From: Leptotrichia sp. oral taxon 879 str. F0557
Lineage (GTDB): Bacteria; Fusobacteriota; Fusobacteriia; Fusobacteriales; Leptotrichiaceae
NCBI RefSeq assembly: GCF_000469385.1
Contig: NZ_KI271343.1
Location: forward strand, 1-64,000
Reading direction: 5' to 3'
DNA length: 64,000 nucleotides
Shown one piece after another: positions 19,106 through 29,800 of this stretch. The first letter of the stretch is position 1. Every line of letters begins with the position of its first letter. The notes beneath the pieces were generated by a model. It was not told where the DNA came from and did no database searches. It worked only from the letters and a program-made list of their open reading frames with translations. The translations under genes were made by a program, and so were the position numbers.

Positions 19106-19528
19106 ATGGATAATATAAAACTGCAAGAAAAATTAAAAGCCGAGTTGTCAGATGAAAAAATAAAATTTATTGAAAAATATAGTTTGGAAATAAATTCCAG
19201 AAGGCAATGGGTAACTAGAAGAAATAATACACCAGAACGTTTGTATTTTTCACATAAGTTTATTTCACAAAATAATATTTTAGAAATAGTTTTTAGAAAA
19301 TATCAGCTTTGTTTTGCAAAATTGAAATATTTTAGAGCAAATATTGAAAAGTATGATTTTTATAAATATACTCCCAAAGAAGGTTTTGTAAAAACGCAAT
19401 TGTGGGATGTAGAATTTTTTTATCATAGAAAATCAGAAAAAATAATAGATTTAAGATATTTGCAGCAAATAAGAAAAGTGGAAGATTTTTTGGAACTTAT
19501 CGAATGGCTTGATAGTTTTGAAAAATAA
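19106..19528 (+). CDS. Uncharacterised protein (about 140 residues)
   Basis: I do not recognise this family. The protein is soluble, highly charged and aromatic-rich (LYFSHKFIS, FRKYQLCFAKLKYFRANIEK, LWDVEFFYHRKSEK), with a short helical C-terminus (VEDFLELIEWLDSFEK). It has no signal peptide or membrane segment. It follows typA closely and precedes a terminator, so it is probably co-transcribed with typA. The frame also opens at a GTG nine bases earlier; the ATG has a GATGTGAT-type ribosome site, the same arrangement as in the phosphatase gene at 15876. Confidence 0.6.
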   Translation: MDNIKLQEKLKAELSDEKIKFIEKYSLEINSRRQWVTRRNNTPERLYFSHKFISQNNILEIVFRKYQLCFAKLKYFRANIEKYDFYKYTPKEGFVKTQLWDVEFFYHRKSEKIIDLRYLQQIRKVEDFLELIEWLDSFEK

Positions 19529-19533
19529 CAAAT

Positions 19534-19572
19534 AAAAACTGGAGCTAAAAAAATTTAATAGTTCCAGTTTTT
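19534..19572. terminator. Bidirectional terminator
   Basis: AAAAACTGGA (19534-19543) pairs with TCCAGTTTTT (19563-19572). It is followed by T-runs in both directions, so it can end the typA transcript (plus) and the substrate-binding-protein transcript (minus). Confidence 0.7.
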
Positions 19573-19695
19573 TTTAATTGTTTTAAATTTATAAAATTTA
19601 TTAGACTTGTTCGGAAATTTAATATTCCTTATCTTTTTACATGTAATATTTATTTTGTTATATTTCTAAATTTATACAGTTATTAAGCAAAGCTG

Positions 19696-20697
19696 TTAAT
19701 TTTTTTTAGTTTCTATCATTTTAGCCTGTTTTAAAATGCTGTCTGGTATTTTCATTCCCAATAATTGCATGTTTTGCTTATTAATTTCAATTTGTAAATT
19801 TTTAACTGTTTCTATTGGAATTTCGCTTGGCTTCTTGCCTTTTAGTAAAATTTCGGCTGCTATTTCTCCAGAACGGTAACCGATATTGTAGTCGGTAGTT
19901 CCTTGTGAAATTAGCCCTCCTGCATTCGAGTAAACGTCATTTGTAGCTAGAATTGGGACTTTTGCACTATTAAAAACATCAAGTATTGCTTTAAAATATG
20001 ATGCTACTGTGTTGTCCTGAATGGCATAGTAGATATCAATGTTCTTTGAAATAAGATTTGCCGCAGCAACCATTTCTGTACCATTTGTAACAGCTTTTTC
20101 TACTACTGTGAATCCATACTCTCCTGCCAGTTTTTTTAAATTATTTACTTCAGAAACTGAATTTTGTTCAGACGAATTATAAATGATTCCTATTTTTTTC
20201 GCTTCTGGTAATAATTCTCTCATTAATTTTAAATTTTCTGTAATTGGGGCTGCGCCACTTGTTCCTGTAACATTAGGAATTCCTACTAGTCCTGCACTTT
20301 TTGGATCTGTAACTGAACCAAATATAACTGGTGTTTCTTTTCCAATCTGATTTTTAGCCGCTTGTGCAGTTGGTGTTGTAATTGCAAATACCAGATCTTT
20401 TTTGTCTGCTGCAAATTGCTGCATAATCAGAGTCTGATTACTCATGTCATTATTTGCAATCTTATCATCATAATCAGCCTTTACTCCGGCTTTTGCTAAT
20501 GCATCTTTAAAACCTTGCTTTGCTGCATTTAATGCTGGATGATCTACAATCTGTGACAATCCAATCTTATAAACCTTTTCACTAACTTTGGAATCCTTTT
20601 TTTGCTCTTGAGAATCATTACTTTTTTTATTTCCGCAAGACAAAAGCATTCCTCCTAACATACCAAATAATAGTACACCTCTCATAATTTTTTTCAT
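19696..20697 (-). CDS. ABC-type substrate-binding lipoprotein (TrpX/PF04392 type)
   Basis: A 333-residue lipoprotein (signal peptide with lipobox GMLLSCG near residue 21). The mature part has the fold signature of the ABC_sub_bind family: KIGLSQIVDHPALNAAKQGF, IFGSVTDPKSAGLV, NVTGTSGAAP, KIGIIYNSSEQNSVSE, LATNDVYSNAGGLISQGTTD and GYRSGEIAAEILLKGKKPSE. Members bind aromatic amino acids (TrpX, as in streptococci) or other small ligands. AGGAGG precedes the ATG. The usual permease and ATPase genes are not adjacent, so it is either an orphan or works with a transporter encoded elsewhere. Confidence 0.8.
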   Translation of the reverse strand: MKKIMRGVLLFGMLGGMLLSCGNKKSNDSQEQKKDSKVSEKVYKIGLSQIVDHPALNAAKQGFKDALAKAGVKADYDDKIANNDMSNQTLIMQQFAADKKDLVFAITTPTAQAAKNQIGKETPVIFGSVTDPKSAGLVGIPNVTGTSGAAPITENLKLMRELLPEAKKIGIIYNSSEQNSVSEVNNLKKLAGEYGFTVVEKAVTNGTEMVAAANLISKNIDIYYAIQDNTVASYFKAILDVFNSAKVPILATNDVYSNAGGLISQGTTDYNIGYRSGEIAAEILLKGKKPSEIPIETVKNLQIEINKQNMQLLGMKIPDSILKQAKMIETKKN

Positions 20698-20804
20698 CTG
20701 TTTTCCTCCTAAAATAAATAATTTTTAAATCGTATTATTATTTTACCATATTTTTTAAAAATTTCCAGCATATTTTCATATTACTTTTCTTATAAACAAA
20801 AAAA

Positions 20805-20828
20805 GAGACTACTATTTCTAGTAGTCTC
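20805..20828 (-). terminator. Terminator after the giant autotransporter gene
   Basis: Perfect ten-base-pair stem GAGACTACTA (20805-20814) with TAGTAGTCTC (20819-20828) and a four-base loop. On the minus strand it is followed by TTTTTTTGTTT. It lies about 70 bases after the autotransporter stop. Confidence 0.85.
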
Positions 20829-20896
20829 CTATAATTAAGCTATTTTTTTGTAGCCATTAAGATATTTTTCGCTATTAAAGCATATTTAGTTTCTGA

Positions 20897-23800
20897 TTAG
20901 TACATTAATTTCAATCCTAATCCTGCTTTAAAGTTATGTCCTTGTGTATCATATCCTGTATTAACAGTTAATCCCACTCTTCCATTATCCAATCCAAATT
21001 TCAAGTCAGATTTGAAGTTTCCTCTTCTATCTTCTTTATCACCTTTGATTGTGTAATAGTCTGTCCAAGCTCCTCTAATTCTTGCTTCGTTTTCTACATT
21101 GTTGATTCTTCCAAGTTCGTTTTCGTAGCTGAATCCAAGGTTTGCAGTAAAGTTAGTGTTCTTGAATACAGGTTGACTGTAACTGAAATCAATTCCAGCT
21201 TTAGGTTTGATTGAGTAGTAGTCATCACTCTTAATATCAAGTGCCATGTCTCCATCTTCATGGATTCCTGAGAATCTTCCATATTCAAAGTTTAATCCTA
21301 TACTTGGAGTTATACTGAATCCTTTATTAAGTCTGAATACTTTTTGAAGATTTGCATTAACTCCTGCACCATAAGTATAATAATCAGATTTAGCTCTGAA
21401 TTCTTTGTCGACTACCCAGTATCTACGTTTAGTGTTAGTTCTTCCGAAGAATCCATCTCCACCTATAGTTAACGTAAATGTTCCATACTCATCAAGTGGT
21501 GTTTGTTTATACAATCCTGATTTAAGCATTGCTTGATTTTCATATGATCTTGCAAGATCTTTAAATGTGAAGTAATTATTTACTGCACCTACATAGAATC
21601 CTGAACCTTCACCTAATCTAACTGTTTCATCTCCATGTAAATATACGAATCCTCCTGCATTACTTTCCCAATCAGGTTGTCCTGCTGTATCTGTCTTATA
21701 CTCATTCTTTTGTCCGAATGCTTTGAATTTATTTGAATCTTTAGTAGCGTTTCTTTCACTTCTTAATTGAGCTACTTCACCACTAAGGATATCTGATGTT
21801 GCTTTAGTTCTTTGTTGGATTCCACCATAAATGTGTCCTCTCATTTGATCAAACGCTTGAGCAAGGATATGTCCTTCACCATTACCTAAGCTATTAAGTT
21901 TATTGAAGATCATTTTTTCTTCACTTCCAGGTCTTGCAATCTCATAAAGATTATCAAGGTTGTTAGTAAAGTTAATTAATGACTTATCATCGTCGAATGC
22001 AAATGAGTGATATGGAACTTTACTCATATACAATTCTCTAATTTGGTTATTGTCATCAATATTTGCAGAAACTTGCCATGTTAAGCTTGCTGATAATGGA
22101 TTTACAGTAGCTCCTCCAGGCAATCTTCTCAATGCATCATTAAATGGTTTCAAGAATGAACTTCTTTCGATTGTTCCATCAGGATGTGTAATATCTCCAA
22201 ATCTTAATGCTTTTGCATTTGTATACATTGTAGCTTCTGTACCGAAGTATAAATCAACTTTTCCTAAGTGTGTTAAGTTTTCAATACCATTTATAGGATT
22301 TGTATATCTAACACCTGATGTATCTACATACATTCCAATATTTGTTACTTCAGAAAGTTGATTTGTACGGTAGCTTGGCCATGCAGGGTTTCCAAATTCA
22401 TCTCTAGTAGAAAGATCAATAATTCTAGTTCCACCTGTTTGAATACTATTTGTAAGAGTTATGTTACGTGCCCATTCTCCTATATTCTTAGCATCTGTAT
22501 CAATATTTGTTATAGGTACTTGCACACCATCAATTGTAACTGTTGTAAGAGGTACAATATCAGGTCTTGTTATTGTAGTTCCTACACCTGTAGTCTTAGG
22601 ATTTCCATTGCTTCCTTCTACAATTGAACTTTCAGATCCACCATACAGATCAGTTGCACCTTTACCGTCATTTCTTCCGTTATCTGCATCAGTCTTACCA
22701 TTTAATTCTCCTGCAGTCTTAGCAGTTGCGTATCTTGAATCTTCAGATGTAACGTGAATAACATTTCCAGAACCATCTACAACGAATTTAGATTTATCTG
22801 TAACAATACCAGTTGAACCTGTTCCTGTTACGTTGATTACCCCATAGTTCTTAATGAATCCACCGTTTATCGCGATAACACCTTTAAGATTTTGAGCATT
22901 ACCTGTGATTACTCCTGTAGATTCATTTACTCCCATAGCTCCTCTGTCGATATACATTCCAATCGCACTATCTCCAATCAGGTTAATAGTACCATAGTTT
23001 CTAGCTATTGAACCTTTACCTGTTGCTAACATACCGATTCCTGCTTTTTCTTGTACGTTGATTACTCCATGGTTTTCAATGTTTCCTTGTCCACTAGTTC
23101 TATCATATACAGTTTCACCTTTATTGTTTGTTCTGTAATGGTTACGTCCTGCTCCCATACCTACTGAATACATTAAGTTTACAGTATCTGAAAGACCTGT
23201 TGTTATTGTTCCATAGTTTTTAGAAGCAACTGCGGTATTTTCAGATATAATACCCACATTACCATATCCTACAGCTTCATGAGTAGGATCTAGGCTACGT
23301 TTAGCAAGGTCATATTGCGATCTTAAATCAATAGTTCCTTTGTTTACTACGCTACCTTTTGTATAGTATGCAGTATTGTAATCTCCATCCATTGTAACAT
23401 TTGCGTATGATGTTGCATCTGATGCGTCATCTGCTGAGTAATAGTACACAGAGTTACCTTGTTCATATATTTCTAAAGGTCTTCTAGCTGGATTTTCTGT
23501 TGGTTTTGTAGATTTTACATGACCGCCTTGGTTGTTATCAGTAGAGTATGCAAGTTTAATTACAGGTGCATTTCCAGCTTCTCCAATTGTTACATTAGTA
23601 TAGTTTCCTATGCTTCTTCCACCTGTTCTTTCAGCAAGAACAATTCCGTGTGAGAATCTATCAATTTCCATATTTGCACTTACATTTACGTTTCTTGAAG
23701 TATTTGAGAAATCTCTATTAGAATCAATATATACACCAATTGCAGAATCACGTTCTCTTCCAAGTTGAGATAACAAATCATTAGGCTGTGCATATCCATT

Positions 23801-26800
23801 AGGTACCCCTGCACTTTGCTGTCTAGTTAATGTATATGGATTTCCATCTACATCAAGTCCTGTTGGTTGTATATGTCCAAGTACAGTATCATTACCTACT
23901 TTAATATCTGATTTTTTGATTTCTACATTTCCATCACCAGAGTAAATACCGTAACTGTTTCTATTTACTACAAACAATGAGTTAGTACCGTCAGCTTTTG
24001 CACCTGTAGTGATGTTATGTCCATAGATAGACCAGCTTCCGATATTTCTTGCACTTGTAGTATTTGATTTACCACTTGTAGTATCTCCTATCTTAATATC
24101 TCCATGATGTTCGATTGATCCAGAGTATCTGTCCATGTTATTTGAACGTATTCCAACATTGACTTTCTTCATATCTTCACGTGTCACATCAGAAGCTTTT
24201 GCTGGCATTAATGATTCATTAAGCTTGATATCTCCCCAGTTTATAAAGTTACCTCTATTTACTACAGCTCCATATGCTCTAAGGTTTGTAACTGAACTTG
24301 AATCCTCTTCAATATTTCCTTTATTTATAACTGTATCATTTACTAGAGGAGTAGCAGTATTTAGACCAGTATTAACTAATATTCCTGCAATACCTTTAGA
24401 TGTTCCAGCATGAGAATTAGTTCTTTCATTTACTAAATTAACTTTATTTGTGGCAGATGCTGCAGCTTTATTTGAGAATAAAATATCAAGATCATTTCGT
24501 GCAGTTGTAACAAGTGAGTTATTTCTAGATCCAAATGCCATTGCGAATGCATTTTTATCGTTAGCACCGTTATAATTGTATTGGAATTTCTTCAGATGGC
24601 TTGAGTTTGTACCTACTGCTACATTTGTTGCATCCATTCCCCATAATCCTACTCCGTTATCTTTAGTTTCAACAGTGAAAGTATTAGAGTTTAGTGTGAT
24701 ATTAGTAGCTTCAGCAAAAATACCTACTCCATTTTTACCAGTAAGAATATTATTATTATTAGCACCAAATTGTCCTATATTAGTATTACTACGACTGTTT
24801 AATGTAAGGTTTCCACCAGCATTTGTAGCATTTGTAGCAGCATTATAGTTTCTATTGCTATTTACAACTGCGATACCTACACCACGTGCGTCATTATTTG
24901 TAACATTAGCATTTTTTACATCTATACCAGCTACAGAGAGTCCGGCATCATTATATGTTACGTTGATATCAGATCTTAATGCATTCCCTCTATTTTCTGC
25001 ATAAATACCTACAGCAAGATCTCCTTCGGCATTAATCTTACCATCAATGTTCAAAATATTTATTTTGTTGTATGAAATAGACTCATCAGCATTCTTATCA
25101 TAAGTTGCACGAGCATCTGAGATACCTACGATACCATAGTTTTCACCGCTTGGTGTTGATTCAGCACTTGCTGAGAATCCTCTGTTTGCTCTTAGTGTAG
25201 ACAATGAACTGTTAGCATTATATTTACCTGTTATTGTAATTTCACCGCTATTTGAGATGTTACTTGAATCTGTTGCAAATATTCCATATCCATGATCTAC
25301 AGTAATTTCTGCACCAGTTTTATTTTGTGCTGTTCCGAATATCACATTAATACCAGCAATATCAACTTTAGTACCGTTATGTCTAGTTCCTCCCCAAACA
25401 TTAATCTTTCCAGAGTTTATAATTCCTGATTGATCAGCACTTGTTTTTTCCCAAACAGATTTCCCATTTACATCACCATCAAGATTTCTCCAACGACGAA
25501 GTGAATTTGCCATGCTAAGTCCTTGACCAGCTCTATATCCAGTAGCTATATCTCCAAATACTTCCTTAGTAGCATTAATTTCGATTATTGTACTTTCCAT
25601 AGAGATATCATTAAATGGATCATTTAATTTACTGCTATCATTATTTGAAGTTAATTTAACATCTTCAAGGTTTGTCTTATCAGCTGAAATTACTAAATGA
25701 CCATTAAGTATTGTACTCTTAAATCTATTACCAACATCTGTATTGGTATCAGTAGCCGTATTAGGTGCAGTTGCAAATTTTTTGTTTTGAATTTGCATTC
25801 CTTCTGCATAAAATTTACCTATACTATCTAGATAACTAGCCGTACCTGTTGGTGATGTTCCTGCTGCATTTGTATTACCTAGATTATTCCATACTAACTT
25901 ACCTGATGGTTGATTTATAATACCTAATTGAACTGCATAGTCATCATTCATAATAGCTGCTTTTACATTTTCCATTCCACGGTATTTAGCTCTATTATAT
26001 TTTCCACCTGAATCTGCAGTATCTTTTGCATAATAATCTCTGATCAGTTCATAGCTTTGTCCTACTGTATAAGCTCCAGCTCCATTTCCACCATGAACGT
26101 TACCTGATAGAAGAATACCATCATACATATCTATGTTTGTATATCCTGCAATAGCTTGATCGTTAAATGTAATTCCCGCATTATCAATATCTGATCGTCC
26201 TTCATAGGCTCCACGGTTTACATAGAATGGCGTAGTATTAGTGTGATCATTTGCAACACCTACACCATTTCCTCTACCATATCTTGCTACAGGAGAAGTT
26301 AGATCGACACCAGTTACAGCTTGAGTAACAGAACCAACTTTAGATTTCGTAGAAACTGTATTTCCTACATTATTTTGATTTATGATGTCTCCTGCAAAGT
26401 AAATTTGTCCATTCTTTTCAGCAAATAATGCACCATGTTCACCTGAAATTACTGTAATATTTCCTTTCTTAGTAGCACTCTCTTTTGAGAATCTTACTGA
26501 TGAAGATATTTTATTTGTTGGATTGTTTGCATCAACTGTACCTCTCGCATAAGCTCCCATTCCATATATTAATGAAGAATTTGCTCCTGCTGGTGATGTA
26601 GTTGTTCCTTCTTTAGAACTTGCTGATCTTCCAGCATTCTCAATAACAACAGATCCACCATCAATTGCAACAGCACCTATATTTTGATAAGTGTTTGCTA
26701 ATTTAGAATCAGTAGCTACTAGTAATCCGTTTAGATTTCCAGCTCCATCATTAACAGTAGTATTTAATAAGTTATTATCTGCGGCTATCATTTGACCTTT

Positions 26801-29800
26801 TATTAAAATTGACGACGCATTGGCGTTAATAGCATCTTGCCCATCAGCATAACCAATTATTGAACGATATCCTCCTGCTCTTACATTTGCGGATGTTACT
26901 TTCCCACCTTTAGTAGCAAGAAGTGCTGTTCCTTCACGTGATACTAAGTCAACTCCTACTGCTGTAGTGTCAATTTCTGATCTGAATGCTGCAGATGGAA
27001 GGTTATAATATCCTGATAGTCTTCCATTAAATGTTCCAGTTGCATAAGCATACACTGAATTTTTTGAAGTTACTTTATCTGGAACATTATATCCAAAGTC
27101 TGAAGTTCCATTTTTAACATTAACTCCATCTGAAACTAAATTAGCTCCACCATTAGTAGTATAATGGTTTCCAGCAACTACAACCTTAGTTCCATTCTCA
27201 GACCAAATTACAGTACTATCATTAGCTTTTTCATTAAGACCTATGTTTAATCCACCAAATTTAAGATCTGATAATTGGTCTGCACCGATAAATCCAACTA
27301 TACCTTTTGTTAGATCTGATCTTTGTCCAGTATTTGCATATACCCCAACACTTCCATTAGAATCTAATCCAGAACCTGTATCTGCTCCAATTACACCTTG
27401 TACAGATATTTTATTTGTACCTGTCAAATTAAAGACACCTGAGTCTACATTGGTTCTATTAATTTGATTAAAAGTATTATTGTCTCTATTATTTTGGTAA
27501 GTTCTATTATTAAAGGCTAAGATCGCACTATTAGTACCATTCATGCTTACGTAGTCTAATCTTAATTTTCCGTCATTTACATAACCTAAATTTTCATATC
27601 CAATACCTCTGTTACCAGATATTCTAATTACCCCTGTATCATTAGAAGCTACAGGTACATAATTTAATTCATTGCTTAATGTAAAAGTATCCGCAAATGC
27701 ATTGTTTAAGATACCAACATTATTAGCTCCTCCAGTAAGGGATATATTCCATCCTTTGTTAGCAGTTCCTTGTGTTATTGTTAAAGTCTTACCTAAGGTA
27801 GCTACATTATGTCCACTTTGGATATTAATACCAATATTATTAGCTCCATATCCAGTTATTCCTGTAGCTTGACCAGATCCACTCTCACCTTCCATAGTTA
27901 ATGTATTGTTATAATCTCTGTTTCTTATTGTGATAAATACATCATTACCTGCGTCTCCTGAAGCTGTTTGGATTTGAGTTGCCTTACCAATGTTAACATC
28001 TCCATTATACATAAAGATTCCAGTACCAGTACCATCTGATGTTCCATTAGTTGAATCTATATTTATTGTTGTATTTTCAATTTTTTCAATTTTTGCTTGA
28101 GCAGTATAACTATCTCCTACTAAGATACCAATATTACCGTTCTTTCCGTTAGCATTTCCATTAACATTGATAGTAGTATTTGTGATTGAAGCGATGGTTC
28201 TGTCGTTACCAACATAGATACCAGTATTATTTGCATCTCTTGTTAAAGCTGGTGATGTATTTACATCAAAAGTCATATTTGAAATCGTTACTTTATCACC
28301 AGTAGCACCACCAGCACCACCATAAGAACTACCTACAACATAGACACCATTACTGCTTGTTGCACCTGAAGCAAGAGGAGCTACAGATCCGATTCTAACT
28401 GTACCATTTTTCAGATCTAATTTACCACCTAGTGCATAAATTCCATTTGAATTTGTTCCACCATCTAGATAGAAGTTTGTACCATTAACTGTTGCGACTT
28501 GTCCAGCTATACTTAAATAGATACCGTTATTGCTATTTCCAGTATTTGTGAAACTACCCCCTGAAACACCTAATGAAGCACCATCTAATATTCTTAAGCC
28601 ATTACTTTCACCACTTTCTACATTAAAGTGCGTATTGCTTATTACATGGGCCCCTGTAGCACCTGTATCAATAAAGATACCATTGTTTCTCGATCCTGTG
28701 CCTTTTACAGTGAATGATGCATTAGATACGTCCAGGATACCTTTTTTAGTATAAATACCATTACTGTAACTAGGATTACCTCCTGAATTTCCTACAATAA
28801 ATGTTGGAGTAGTACCAGTTCCGAAATTATAACCTATTGTTAATTTAGCTGCATCTTGGATGTTAATACCGTTTGAATAATTGTTATTTACATGAAAATG
28901 AGTTCCTGTAGATTTAATATTCTTACCAGTCGAATTTATGTATATACCATTAGATCTAGCTGAATTTATAGTAAACGTACCATCTTCTGTTTCTACAACA
29001 CCTGTACTTGTTATACCATTTGCCCCTTCAGTTAGCGGTGCTGTTGTAGATGTTGCATTTGTAGTAAGCACAAAATCTGTTTTCTTAGTTTTTACTGTAC
29101 CGTCATTACTTCTAATACCATTCGAATTTGTTGCATTTACAGTAATTGTACCTAATTCTGTAGTAATAGTTCCTTTTCCGTGATTATTAATACCATTTGA
29201 ATTTCGTCTATTAATATCAATATCAACTTTATAAGTATCTATTGTTCCTGTATCTAAATTCATAATACCATTTGAGTCTTTTTGACTTACAACTATAGAA
29301 CCTTTTCTCAATGAAATTGGCTTAGCTTTTACATTTACTATACCATTTGAACCAGTTGGTACAGGAGAAGTTCCCTCTGTAATGTTTATTTCAAAGTTTA
29401 CTGCATCAAGTGTAGTTGCATTCTGGTCATTATAGATACCAGTATTACCTGAACGTTTCAAATTAATTATATTTTTATCAGTACCATTACTCAATAGGTA
29501 TAAACTTCCATCATTTCTTATAGCATTTGAATCATTTTGATCAATAGTAAAAATATTATCTTGAATCTTTGTTGTACTAGCTTTCGAATTATTAATCGCA
29601 TTTGAATTTTTTGAGTTAATTTCAAATTCACGTCCAGCTACACTTAAAGTAGCGGCTTTTGTTCCATCTCCATTATAAATAGCACTAGATCCAGTAGCAT
29701 TTAAGTTAAGAGTGAATTTTTCACGATTACCTGTAGTATTAGTAATTAATGCATTACCAGTACCAGTATTAACTATAAGGTTTGATCCATTTGATCTAAG

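Noticed and set aside
21094-29183. Many ORFs of 60-103 codons on either strand inside the autotransporter gene
   Set aside because: They are shadow frames of a repetitive, stop-poor coding sequence and lack ribosome sites.
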